Below are positions 8,817-20,702 of a DNA stretch of 64,000 nt, in pieces. Under the pieces are notes generated by a model. That model did no database searches. It had not been told where the DNA came from and saw only the letters and a program-made list of their open reading frames with translations. Position 1 is the first letter of the stretch. The number at the start of each line of letters is the position of its first letter. A program made the position numbers and the translations under genes. Origin of the DNA: Ustulina deusta. Taxonomy: Eukaryota > Ascomycota > Sordariomycetes > Xylariales > Xylariaceae. The stretch is from assembly GCA_023159155.1 (NCBI GenBank), contig JAJNNX010000003.1, positions 1,116,001 to 1,180,000 on the forward strand, written 5' to 3'.

Positions 8817-11800
8817 ACAGGTTGAAGCGTTTGGTTTGATGTGTTGAGCCCAAATGTCATGTCAATTGAAGCTTCAACAGGCTAGGGAGAGAACCAGATG
8901 GTTTTGGACAAAGCTTTGGGGCATTCTAATAACAGCAAATAGTAGCTACCAACCATGCTCTCGGTCTGAATGAGCAAAGCAAGATTGCAGGTGATTTTGT
9001 TCACTTCGGACTCTGCCAGTCTAAAATCGCTGATGACTGCGACTGCCCATCATCTCACCCGATGAGCACCAGGCTCTGGATAGATGTCAAACATACACTC
9101 ACTACATATATATACTCACTGTATATATTTCCGGACCGTTCGTAAAACGCTTCAATTCTGTACCGAATTACGTGAAATCAGGAGTACTACAACAAAGCTA
9201 CACTCGATCCGACATTGAAGCCCATGTCTGATGCCCAAATGCACTTCATCGGCCTCAGCTGTCGTGACGCTCAAGGCCATACTCCGCTGGACACGTTCGA
9301 AAAGTTACGGCCATTGATCATGTCGGAATCGATCGGCGCCAGTCAAAGATCTCGGGCGCTTTTCGATACTCTGCTCCGTGATGCGACAAGCTGACTCTAT
9401 GGGGCGAATGAGACGAGCCCCTATTGTGGAACCTTCAAGTACGGGGTTGCTCTCTGCTTGTTCTCTCTTCTTCGCGTCAATTGGAGCATCATTTGACTCG
9501 AAGGGGCTACAGAGCTTACGTCAGATCGGGAGACTTGATGCACTATTGACAGCTGGCATAGCTTTTGACGACCTGCAACTGACTGGTGCCGCTATTGGAG
9601 GCGGGCAGCAGATGGCGAGCGGAAGGAGCTGCGAAGCTTATTAAGCTTCTCGCCTGGGTTTATGACTGGACGGCGATCAGCGATGCGCTCCCGGGATGAA
9701 GCAAGACGGGCTGCATGATGCATCATCACCAAAGCTTGGTGTATATGCGGCTCAACTCCAATATGGTCGTCTAGGCATATATCCGGCACCTTTATACCGT
9801 TTATTTGAATACTAGACGGCTGACGCAGCGGATTAGATACCGGGTGCGGATTTGGGACAACATTAGAGAAGAATTGTCGGTCTTTAGAGATGAAGCAGAA
9901 ACTACCAGTATGTTTTTATAAGGTAACTATGCCAGGATTGCCCGGGTGTATTCCAGGAAAGGGGAGGACTGCCAAAAGATATAGCCCTTCGCTCGACTCT
10001 CGAGTAAGAAAACGACTGCTTTAGCCGAATAAAGATAAGGGATAAGGAGGTAGAGCAAATGCGCATACATACGTGTAGAACTACGTCATGGTCGTTGATG
10101 TCTAGAGCGCATTCAAATCGATGACCATTTTGAACCCTTTGGATGAGTCGCTTGGGCTATGATCGTCGAGGAGGGGTCGGTCGTGATCTGAATGGCGAGA
10201 TTTAGCAAGTGGCAGGCCGCGAGGTATGACCAGAGTTCTTGTTATGGCTACGACGCTTTCGCGAACATGACGTCTTAGCTACTATATCTTCGTCCTCTAC
10301 TTCTTGTCGCGCTTGGACTACTAAACAAAGCCCACCCCTGCGAATTAGAGAATCAACGTGTTGACTACCTAGAGAGCCACTTGGCTGAAGAAGGGACTTG
10401 CCATGAAGTCGCTCCATCGAGATCAGTCCATCAGCACACCTTGAACAAAGAACGAGGATAAAAGCAAGTGCAATTTACACTTCTGCACACTTTTCATCTC
10501 TATGGACATTGTGTTTTTAACAAACAGCTTGTTATCGTATCTGAATTGTCAAGATCTTGAATACCAAATAATAAAACAGTTGGCTAATTCTAAGCCCTGC
10601 GATCGGTCCCCGTCTGTTTTTGCGGTGCATTTTACGGTATAGTGACGTGGGCCTATTTGGAGATTATGAGATGTGATGCATCTGGGCTTGGGCAAAAGCG
10701 GGTCTTTCTCAGGCCAGGCTCAGGCCAGGCTCGGGCTAAAAGCGTGATGCTCGAGTGAGATGAAACTCCCATCGTGATTCGGGACGGTCGAACCTATCCA
10801 TCTGAGAGGTACTAGAAAAAATTAGACCTACGAGTAGGTACCTAGTACTTGCTGCGTACACTATGAGCAGCGAAATAGTAATGTAAAGTCTGGCGATGGG
10901 TAGGCCATGGCTTTCTTACGGCGCAGCACACTACACACTACATACTTCTGAATGGTCGAATTCTTGACGGCGATCCCGATGCAAAGTTTCGATTCAAAAA
11001 GTCCTTTCCCATGTATACTCCCGCATAGCGCCTCCACAGAACATGACTAGACTAAGCGAAACACAGTGATTGGGTATAACCATGTGTGGGTAGGTGTTTT
11101 TGCCACGCCGCCCCACGTGCGTGTTATCTGTACTACCTAGTACCCAGGTTAGACTCTGCAATAGGTACCAGAGTAGGAAATAGGGCAGGGGTTGCGGCAC
11201 GCTACAGCTGAGCCCAGAGCCAATAGGCAGTGGTTTATCCTTCACGCCTGACTTGGTACGAACTGTAAGGTGTAGTATGCTACCATCCCACGATGATCGA
11301 GGCGCCGTGGTGTGAACGGTAGGAATAGTGTGTGTCTGCTCAGCGTGTGCGGCAAAATCATGTAATAATTATACATGTGGATGACCAGTCCGGCAGGAGT
11401 CCGAGTCCCACCAATTACCCCGAGGATGCGCGAGTCTAGACCACACCCAGCTTCAGCCAGACTCCCAGTTGAACGTGCCAAGCATGTTAGCTCCTTATGC
11501 CAAGGTTGTGGCCCGCTCTCCACTTCAGCTTTTTCTAGAAGTAGGTACTTACTCGTCGCCGTCCCACTTTGCTGGAGATGTACTGTACACAATCTCAGCA
11601 TGTACTGTACTGCAAGCCACTCCAAGGAACCAACCCTGTTACAAGAGAGATAAACGCACGACTCTAGTTGTACAACCGTTCTAACTAACCGTCTAACAAG
11701 GTATCTGGCGCCTGGATCAAAGCTCATAGACATATTCCAAGATATTTATCATTCCCAGCTGCCATTTCTCAGGATAGAATTGTTGATGTAGGTAATTCCA

Positions 11801-13348
11801 CCTCCCTAGCTAGATCGGTGGCTATTAATTAGGGGTAAATACCTTCATAATAGTTTGTCCGGTAGCTAAGTAACTAAGCAAAATCTGCCTTAGGCACATC
11901 AGGAACAGTAAGTCCTAGTTAGTCTTGATACAGTACCTGCTAATACAAGGTACACTATAACTTCAAAGTTCTCTTGAAAACGCTAGGTACAGTCGCATAG
12001 GAGGTACCTAGGTAGGACCTAGCTATCGTAGGTTGGAACACGCAGGTTTCTGCACAGGCCTGACTGATGGCAAATAAGCATTGCCCGGCTCCCCTCGGCC
12101 GACGGCCTGCAATTCACTCGCATATGGTGTAGTGTAGTGTACTAAGGTAGGCTAAATCAGTTCTGGCGCAGCGGACTTGTTAAAGGTTTTGCCTCTCTAT
12201 CACGCCAGGAAATAAACATTTAACAGGCCCCTGAAACACGGGCAAATCCAAAAGAAAGGAACCAGACAGACACAGAGAACTGACTTGAAACAACCCGCCT
12301 TCTACACTATACTAACCTTAAGTGAAGATAAGCAGTACCGTAGGGCATGTTGGTACTACCGGTAGCTCCTGCGCGTTGGTAGAGTTGTGCAAGATAATGC
12401 AGCACCCTGTGTACACTACTTCATGTAGGTAGTACCAACACTCGGAGCTTTTAAACCCCCCTGACAAGTGCACGCCACATTAAGGTAGGCAGTGCTGGCC
12501 TCTCACCTCCTCATACCATGCAAGTAGTGTATACTAGGTACGCCAATACCGTGTTGTGTACTGTGTGTAAGATCGCAGGTAGCAGTGTGTGTAAGTAAGT
12601 AGTATGCATGGTGTGTTCAAATCGGCGAATCCATCGGTCTACCGTCTACCGTCTCACCCCAAGATTACCCGCCTACTACTCGATAGTCGGTGGTTTTCCC
12701 CCTTGTCATTAGTCTGGTCTGCTAATCTGTAAACAGTAACCTAGGTACAGCAGACGCTACCTACCTAAGGCTACCTTCAGATGCGAAGAACGCGGACTAG
12801 ATTCTGTCGATCTCTCTTCGTCTCGCTTCCAGCTGGTGACTGACACCATCCTCTCATCAAACCCTCGCTCTTCGCGCACAAGCCATTGCTGGAACTCGCT
12901 CAGTCCGTCCTTCTTTTTCCACTCACCTGAGTAAATACTGCTTCACGGAGCAGGTCGACCTTGATCAACCGGGAGAGCACCATTTACCACGGAAAGCTGC
13001 TTGCCTGCCCCCGGTCTATCCAATCGTTCGCCAACCGACGACAATCGATCCACAGAGACAATCAATACTGCATACGGTAGCACAAGATATCAACTTGATC
13101 CATCGCATAAGAGAATAGCATAACAGAACAGGGAGCATCGGAGGACGCCAACACAGCCTTGTGTTCTCTCCGCCGCGGCCCGGAAGCTCATTCGCATTAA
13201 TACAACTCAACTTCGTCCGGCATTGGGTCATTCCACGTGCGCCTTCTCCCGTGGCGTCGAGTCGCATCCGACGGCGACGGCTGCGTTGGAACCATGCATA
13301 TGCCGACGTCGCTTGATCGCTCCCTTCCCTTGTTGTAGGCCGGGAAAC
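8817..13348. other. 4.5-kb gene-free region upstream of the histidine kinase
   Basis: No frame here has a recognisable product. From about 10.8 to 12.8 kb the DNA is sprinkled with variants of the word TACCTAGGTA (for example at 10835-10850, 11140-11160, 12001-12025 and 12738-12775). The last 570 bp before 13349 are pyrimidine-rich and probably form the promoter and long leader of the SLN1-like gene. The open frame upstream of 13349 (from 13223) starts with a non-ATG codon and I treat it as leader. Confidence 0.55.
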
Positions 13349-16300
13349 ATGAGGATCGCCATTCGGGAGCAGTTGGCCGCCCTCGTGCTGTTGGCTGTGT
13401 TGATCGCTCTCACTATTGTGTCCGTTCCGACATGGGTCTACGTCCACAGATTTGTAGTCAATGTCGAATCCGATGGCCTTGCGCTAACCGCCTCACTTAA
13501 AGCCGCCCAGATTGCCTCTCAGCTCGAACTCATTTCGACGTCCTGCATAGGCATTGCGACAAGACTACTAGTTCAAGCTGGCTTTCTTCACTTCTATCAA
13601 GGCAACGACACCGCGGAAAATTGGTCTTCGGCCGTACAAGATCTTCAAACCGCCCTTAACTCTGGTGGCAACTTGAATCTTCTGCAGGCCAAGCTATTCT
13701 CACGAAATGAAACCGGTAATCCCAACGGTCTCGTCAATGTCACGGCCGACCACATCTCCGACATCTTGTTGCCGTACGAGGACCCTGATGGCTCTGATGT
13801 CTACTTGGGAGACACGGCATTCGGCTACCCCTCCATGCTCTATCCTAATATTACATACTACAGTAGCACAGATCCCGATCCTCTCGATCCAAACAAAACC
13901 ATCGTTGTAGCCAGGCCCTTTCCCGACATCCGGATTGACTCAGGTGTTAATGGCCTTGTGCTAGGTCCGCTCGTTATTAATCAGTCGTACGCCCTGATTT
14001 CCTTGACAATCCCCGTTCGGTGGACCCCGCAGCCGAATGTCATACTTGGGTACATGACTGTGGTTGCGGAAGCAACTACGATTCTTGATATTGTGAGCTC
14101 TCTGGAAGGACTGGGCGACACTGGAAACGTTCTGCTCATAGGACCTGCCACCGGCTGGAATCGTTTCAGCAAATACAACTTGCCTGCAAACGCGACTGCT
14201 CCAGCTGTTGCGAACTTCTCGAATGTCGACGTACAGTTCGTCCTCCCACCCCAAGTCAGGGACCATGGAACGAACCGACATACCCAACACGACTCAGCTT
14301 CAAACTACGGCCAGCCCTTTAAAGTCACAGAGTACAACGCAGCATATAAGGCTTTTACAAAGCGCAACCTTGCAGTCAACAATGCGAGCAGCCTTCTCTC
14401 CACAACAAACGAACAGGGGATAGCTGTGGCTGTTGGTTATGCGCGTCCTCCAACTACATTAGTGAATTGGACTCTCATCGTCGAGCAGGCTAGGTCGGAG
14501 GCCTTCATCCCCATCAACACGCTGCAGCATATCCTATTAGGCACTGTCTTTGGAACCACTGGGGTGGTGCTGCTGTTCATCGTTCCTTGCGCCCATCTTA
14601 GTGTGAAGCCGATCCGACGCTTAAAGGTTGCGACCGAGAAATCAATTGCACCCCCAGGTTATGCTGAAGCATACTTAGACGATGCAGCGTACGACGAGGG
14701 CCACGCCCCATCAGGTCGGAGCAGTAGCAGGATGTCGCGGACTATTTTGGCGGGGCTAAGGAAATGGTATAGGAGAAATTTGAGGCCTCGGCCTCCGCCA
14801 TCAGAGCATCCCAGCGAGGCTCGTCGCCATATCTTCAAGATCCCTGGCAAAGTCGCAGATCGCAAGCACATTATCACGGACGAATTAACTGAATTAACGA
14901 CAACTTTTAATGAGATGAGCGACGAACTCCTGAGGCAATATACTTCAATGGAGGACAAGGTCGCTCAAAGAACACGAGAGCTTGAGGAGAGCAAAAAGGC
15001 TGCAGAGGCGGCGAATGAGAGCAAGACTTTGTTCATTGCCAATATCTCGCATGAGCTCAAAACTCCCTTGAACGGAATCTTAGGCATGGCCTCTGTGTGT
15101 ATGGAAGAAGACGATCTAGGACGCATTAAGCAATCATTGAAAGTACTTTACAAGTCGGGCGATTTGCTCTTTCACCTATTAGAAGATCTCCTGAGCTTCT
15201 CGAAGAACCAGATCGGCAACCAACTAAGCCTTGACGAGAAAGACTTCCGATTAGCGGACATTCGATCACAAATCCTTACCATTTTCGACAAGCAAGCCCG
15301 CGAAGGTAAAATTACTTTCTCGGTAGAGTTTTTCGGTGCCGAAGTCGTCGAACCGGATCAAAACCACGAGGGCAATAACCTCGAGGAGAGACTTCCAGTC
15401 CTGGGTCCTCGAGGGACCGGTCGATTGCAAGATATGCATCTCTGGGGAGACCAACACAGAATCTTGCAGGTGTTAATCAATCTTGTTAGCAATAGCTTGA
15501 AATTTACTCCGGCGTACGGGAGGGTGTCTGTCCGTATTAAGTGTGTAGGCGAAGCCGATGTGAGCGACGAGAGCAGGACATCTTCCTTCTCGAGAAATAC
15601 ATCGAGTTATCAAGGAAGGCTTCAACACCGAGGTGGATCCATATCCAACAACTCGACAATCTCGAGAGACACGCCCCTGCCTGGGACAGCGTTGTCGATC
15701 AATCCCTTGGAGCCAAAGATTGCACCGCACTTATATACCGCCGAGAGGTCCCAGACTCCACCTCCGCTAAACGCGAAGCCGTTCATATTCGAATTTGAAG
15801 TGGAAGATACTGGTCCTGGTATTCCCGAACATATGAAGACACGAGTATTCGAACCGTTTGTTCAGGGAGACCTGGGATTGAGTAAGAAATTTGGCGGAAC
15901 TGGGCTAGGTCTAAGTATCTGCCAACAGTTGGCCAACTTAATGGGTGGATCTATAACAATGACAAGTACACTGGGGGTTGGCACTGTCTTCACTATGCGT
16001 ATCCCGCTCAAGTACACCAAGGACAGGTAAGGCTACCCATGATCGAAACGGTAACATGACGACAACTGACAGTCGAAACAGGTCCCCAAGTACTGCCTCA
16101 AGTAGTATCAAATCGCGACCAACTAGTGTCATCTCGGCTGAGGGTGAGATGAGGAGGAGTTCTCTACCACAGACAGCCGCGGAGGTGAAAGCAAGCGTTC
16201 TCGACCAGCAGCCTCGACTTGTTGGCCTGAGTCAGCCTTTCTTTGCTGCGATACCTAAAGCTGGAGCCAAGATGACGCCTGATGACCAAATGAAAGCTGT

Positions 16301-16865
16301 GGAAAAGGCGCGCGCCGACAAAGGCGATGGAAAGTTACGTGTATTGGTTGCGGAGGACAATCCTACCAACATCGAGGTCGTCAGTCGCATGCTAAAGTTG
16401 GAAGACATATACGATGTTACCATCGCCAAGGACGGACAGGAGGCCTATGATCTGGTCAAGGCGAACATGGAGAATAATACAGATTTCGATCTAATCTTCA
16501 TGGATATTCAAATGCCCAATCTCGACGGCTTACAGAGCACTCGCCTAATCCGAGAAATTGGTTATTCCGCTCCCATTGTGGCATTAACGGCATTTTCCGA
16601 CGAAAGTAACGTTAAAAATTGTATAGAATCTGGCATGAACGAGTTTCTCAGCAAGCCCATTCGCCGGCCGGCGCTCAAGCGAGTTCTTAAGAAATTCGCA
16701 ACTATCCCAGAGGAGCCAGAGAACCCTTCAAGGAGACCCACGCCCGAAAAAGGCAGCCCTGTCGTCACGAGCCAGCCTCTCAACGGACGCGTCTCCCCCG
16801 ATCTTGTTGACTCGAAGGAGATTGTTCCTTCGAATGGGTCGATTGCTACTATGGCAGCCTATTAA
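13349..16865 (+). CDS. sln1: Sln1-type hybrid histidine kinase (osmosensor)
   Basis: This is a transmembrane osmosensing kinase of about 1153 aa that feeds phosphate through Ypd1 and Ssk1 to the HOG MAP-kinase pathway. Order of parts: N-terminal membrane helix (residues 10-30), large extracellular sensor domain rich in N-glycosylation sites, second helix near residue 400, HAMP-like linker, coiled coil, HisKA domain with phospho-acceptor His568 in [12 protein letters not shown], HATPase domain with N-box ([10 protein letters not shown], about residue 710) and G-boxes ([16 protein letters not shown]), then a receiver domain with LVAEDNP and phospho-acceptor Asp1034 in FMDIQMP, plus the conserved Lys in LSKPI. 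One intron precedes the receiver domain: donor at 16027, with acceptor at 16081 (55 nt) or 16072 (46 nt), both in phase. The start at 13349 gives [10 protein letters not shown] directly before the first helix. All phosphorelay residues are present. Confidence 0.93.
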
Positions 16866-18148
16866 CCACGCGACGCGCATTCTCATCACTACGACTTGAG
16901 AGTCTGCCATCTTGTTCATTAGCAACATTACATAATACCCGATGGCATGATTCTTCGTTCTCTCCATTTGCTTTTCGCACCCCCCGATTCTTTGTTTATA
17001 CGTTGTACTTCTACATCGCGTTTCTACAGCACCTTAATCGAGCGGCGTTCTTTGTGATCATCGCATTTTCTTTTTTTCAATCCATAGGCGGCATTGCTGG
17101 GAATATACGAAGGGTCAGGCAACAGAAGGTGTGGGAATCCAGTGGCTGGTTTGCATGGCGTCTTGGCTGCTCAAAAGAATGGGTTTCTGTCCTTTACTTT
17201 GCTACAATTTATAGTATATACGTGAAGCGTCTTGGGGTGCAAGATGATCATTACTGTTCCAATTCATCAAGGAGATAGCGAGCTGCGCGCATCAACGCCC
17301 AAGATATAGAAGATGGGGGTGGATATTGAACTGAGGAATGGGGTGCCGCCTCTGCACAGGATACTATGAGGAGTTCGAAGATTCCAGAGTTCGCTTGAGG
17401 TCTTCTTGGCAGGTCAGTTCACCAACTCATATAATCAATCAAAAAGCTGCGTCATACCGACGAACACACATTTTGATTATCTCTCTGTGACTCTTGTTAG
17501 AAACGTATGAACGCTATTTCTCGTAAGTCTACTCGCCTGAGGTTTCGGCAAAGACGCGGTTCATCGGATAAGACCGGCGGACCCGGCAAAGCATTCACGC
17601 GGGGGGAATTCCCCCTTCGGATCCGTTATTCGGCATAGGTAGGTATGCAAACTAAAGTAAAAGGTAGGGAGGGTGGGATGTTTCCCGAGTCCTATTTCGA
17701 GTCCCGAACACATTTAGACGATCGGTCTTGTACCCAATTTCATCGTCCATCATCGCGCAATTCCTTCATAGTATCCAGTGAGTCCAGAGAATTTCTCATG
17801 TCTTTTTTATATATAAGGTTTTTGAGAGCACCGGATAGATCTAAGTAATCGCATTTACCCATGAAAACCGAGCATCTATCTAACGGACGGCACAGTTCCA
17901 TCATTTCGCAAACCACCCCTCCCTTACTCCCTCCCTCATCGCACCAAGACTAGGTATCTATCTATCTAGTTGGCATAAAGCCGCTTCATCCGCCGACACC
18001 GCGTAAGAGCAGATATCTACCATCATCTCTCTCAGCAAGAACAAGGATCCCTTTCTATCTATCTATCTATCTTCCTTTTACCCATCCATCCATCCATCCA
18101 CCCATCCACCCATCCCATCTCCCCCACCCCCTCCCCCCCTCCCTCAAA
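16866..18148. other. Intergenic; 3' region of SLN1 and tetranucleotide tracts
   Basis: No gene is seen. The 3' flank of the kinase gene is followed by AT-rich DNA. A TATC tract lies at about 18053-18073 and a CATC/CACC tract at about 18081-18117, immediately upstream of the next start codon. Confidence 0.5.
18053..18117. repeat. TATC and CATC tetranucleotide microsatellites
   Basis: About five TATC units are followed by a run of CATC and CACC units, ending some 30 bp before the start codon of the CMD-like gene. They probably lie in its 5' leader, so the length could vary between strains. Confidence 0.8.
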
Positions 18149-19041
18149 ATGCGCATCCCCTACGTCCCCTCGCCGCCCCCAACGACATCCCCCGAGGAAG
18201 CCGCCATCGTCTCGCGCGTGGCGGCGCGCCGGGCCCCGCGGCCCCTGCAGCCGCTGGACCTCGCCCTCCTGCACAGCCCGCCGATCGCGGACGGGTGGAA
18301 CAGCTTCCTGGGGGCGGTGCGCACGCGCACGCAGCTGGCGCCGGCGCTGCGCGAGCTCGCCATCTGCCGCGTCGCCGCCTGCAACGCCGCCTGGTACGAG
18401 TGGGCGCACCACGCCCCGCTGGCCGCCGCCGCCGGCCTCGGGCCCGCCGCCCTCGCGCTCCTGAAGACCCCCGACCTCGACGCCGTCGACCCCGCTGTGC
18501 GCGCGGCTGCCGAGCAAGACGGCCTGCGCGAGAAAGAGTGGGCGGTTCTGCGCTTCGCCGACGAGATGACGCGGCTTGTGAGGGTCCGCGAGGACACGTT
18601 TGCGGCGCTGAGGGCTGTTTGCGGCGATCGCGAGGTTGTTGAGGTTACTGCTACTGTGGGTTTTTTTTTTCTCTTTTACCTTTTTACCTTTTTATTATTT
18701 ATTATTTATTATTTTATTTTATATAGTTTTTGTTGATTGCGGAAAGAAAGAGGGGGGGGGGGAGAGAGGGAGGGAGAAAGAGTGTTGGTGCACGCACGAT
18801 TAACTCTGCATATATATATATATATATATATCTACGTGCCTATCGACCATCTGTCTAACTACCTTTGCGCCAGGTCGCTGCCTATAACTGCGTTAGCCGG
18901 TTCCTTGTCGCATTGGACGGTATGTCGCTCGCTCCCCTTTTTACTCCTGCGGGAACCTATCTGCAAGCAAGGCAACGCCGGTCTAACAGTGCAGCAGTGG
19001 GCGAGAGAAATGGGACGGGGCCAGACGACGTCGAGCATTAA
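18149..19041 (+). CDS. Carboxymuconolactone decarboxylase-like (AhpD-fold) protein
   Basis: This is a three-exon gene for a 198-aa protein: exons 18149-18655, 18874-18919 and 18998-19041. Phases fit, and the last exon gives VGERNGTGPDDVEH before the TAA. The helical core (WNSFLGAVRTRTQL, LRELAICRVAACNAAWYEWAHH) matches the fungal branch of the CMD/AhpD fold, and VAAYNCVSRFLVALDVGERN is its usual C-terminus. Active AhpD proteins use a CxxC pair near EWxxH. Here EWAHH is present, but the pair is not seen, so peroxidase activity is doubtful and a decarboxylase or cofactor-independent role is equally open. Exon 1 is far more GC-rich than the flanks. The first intron (218 nt) is unusual, with a T-run, a G-run near 18754 and a TA repeat at 18811-18830. 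Confidence 0.82.
18811..18830. repeat. (TA)10 microsatellite in an intron
   Basis: Ten TA units lie inside the first intron of the CMD-like gene, after a poly-T and a poly-G stretch. Confidence 0.9.
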
Positions 19042-19886
19042 GTCGCTTGCTGCTTGACTTACCACATGAATCTGTGTGTGTTTAGAATATGATGGGTGTA
19101 ATACGTCTGCCATATACCAAACGCAGTGTAGAACTACATGCTCAAGCGTCCGCCAGTAAAGAAAGACACGGATGTTGCTAGGGTAGGGGGAAAATAAATA
19201 TGTGCATTGAATTATCCTAAATACATCGATTCCATGCCAGCCGCCCCCCAGAAGAACCCGTATACCTATTTAGCTCTCGATCAAGACCCACCTACCTATA
19301 CTGCCAACCTGCGTTGCATACTGCATCTCTATAACGAAGAACCCAAATCCTAAAAGTGCTAAAAGTAAGGCGAAAGTCGGATGAGAAAGGAGGGTGGCGA
19401 AGGGGAAGTTGTTGATTAATGGGAAAGCACCGAGTTTTAAACGACGAATGATGTCGAGGGGCAAATCGATGGTTTATTATAAGTGCAAAATGATGCCAAG
19501 TGCCATGCGGGAAAAATAAGGGGGTATCATCCAATGAAATGAAGAGACCATTAAACACCTAGGAAATTTTAATGGCGCGAGTGTTTCAGACGGAGAAAAG
19601 TCGAGAGATCCGTTGATCGTCTAGCCAGGCCGTGTCTACCATTCCGTAGACCACCAGCAGCGATACCCATTATCGTGAAAGAAGATTAGAGTCTTTATAC
19701 TTTGTGTATGGTTCGTTTCATCGTGAGGCCATAAATCGTTCGGTTTATCGGGGCATAAAGTGTGCCAGTCTGTGTCCACAAGCTGCCAGAGGAGTTGCCA
19801 GAGGCACAGCCATTTGGTGTCATCACTGCCGCGTCGGAATCGTGTCAGCGTCATGAGTGTAAAGGAACTGCTTGATGCATGCGTCG
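19042..19886. other. Convergent intergenic region, no gene seen
   Basis: This lies between the 3' ends of the CMD-like gene (+) and the small membrane-protein gene (-). Frames on the minus strand (19270-19558 and 19636 onward) overlap each other and lack motifs. The longer one mainly shadows the membrane-protein gene. Confidence 0.5.
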
Positions 19887-20702
19887 CTATAGCTGGAGCG
19901 ATTCGGGTATTGGCGTCGCATTCATAGGCCTTAGTGCCGCTAATGGACTCCCAATCGGGGATATGGGTGGAGGCGATCGCATGGCCGCCTCGATGGAAGC
20001 ATGTCGCTGACGCAGTACGGGCGATCTTTGCAACTCGGCGATGACGCCGAACCAACCGCTTCTCTGTGTATGCGGCGTCTTGTCGCCCTGGCCCACAGGC
20101 TCCGTCGAAAGTCGTCTTAGTGGTTTCGGCCGATGGGGTTCCGTGTGAGACTTGCTTATGGCTAGTCGAGGGACTGGCGGCGGCGGCGGCGGAGCTGGCG
20201 GGATGGCTTGTTCGAAGTGTCTGGGTGCTGTTCTTGCGGCACTCTGCGCGCGCTCGCCCGCCGCTTTTGTGATGACTCCCATAAACACAACCAGGAATCG
20301 CATGCGCAACATATCTAGCCGGCGTACGCGCTCTTCCAACTGTTTCCTGTGGCCTGCCCAAAGTATACGAGCGCTTATGCGCAACGTTGCTCCGCCTTCT
20401 TCTACTACCAGTCGGTTCAGATCCTCGCGCAAATCATCACCCTGTTTCTGGATCTCGCGCAAAAGTCGGCCCAGGCGTACCTTATCCTCCAATCGCGGTA
20501 CTTTGGCGACATCGCTGTCATAGCTTTCGTTTTCCTGTACAGAACAGTCGACGGCGTCGACAAAGGTAGTGACCTCGCGCGGCGCGGCGATGTATGCGAG
20601 GGTGTAGGTGGTGGTGATCAGGGCGATGACGCCGAGTGCCAGCGAAAGAGCGCTAACAAACAGGACTGTGGTCCACAGCAGCGAGGAGGAGGATTCCGCC
20701 AT
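19887..20702 (-). CDS. Uncharacterised protein with N-terminal membrane anchor
   Basis: This is a single-exon frame of 271 aa that I do not recognise. Residues 8-32 form one strongly hydrophobic helix (LLWTTVLFVSALSLALGVIALI), probably a signal anchor. An acidic/basic helical segment follows (about 65-130), with coiled-coil-like spacing (KVRLGRLLREIQKQGDDLREDL). A short proline run (PPAPPPPPPVP, about 168-178) leads into a basic, Ser/Pro-rich disordered C-terminus with possible phosphorylation sites (SPPPISPIGSP). The start at 20702 is the first ATG before the hydrophobic helix. The orderly layout and codon pattern support a real gene. It is likely a membrane protein with most of the chain in the cytoplasm. 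Confidence 0.68.
   Translation of the reverse strand: MAESSSSLLWTTVLFVSALSLALGVIALITTTYTLAYIAAPREVTTFVDAVDCSVQENESYDSDVAKVPRLEDKVRLGRLLREIQKQGDDLREDLNRLVVEEGGATLRISARILWAGHRKQLEERVRRLDMLRMRFLVVFMGVITKAAGERAQSAARTAPRHFEQAIPPAPPPPPPVPRLAISKSHTEPHRPKPLRRLSTEPVGQGDKTPHTQRSGWFGVIAELQRSPVLRQRHASIEAAMRSPPPISPIGSPLAALRPMNATPIPESLQL

Noticed and set aside
18059..18517. GC-rich frames on the minus strand and in another plus frame
   Set aside because: They are shadows of the GC-rich first exon of the CMD-like gene. Their Gly/Arg-rich translations are typical of antisense GC-rich DNA.
19636..20361. Minus-strand frame of 241 codons
   Set aside because: It overlaps the membrane-protein gene in another frame and lacks its orderly hydrophobic and coil layout.
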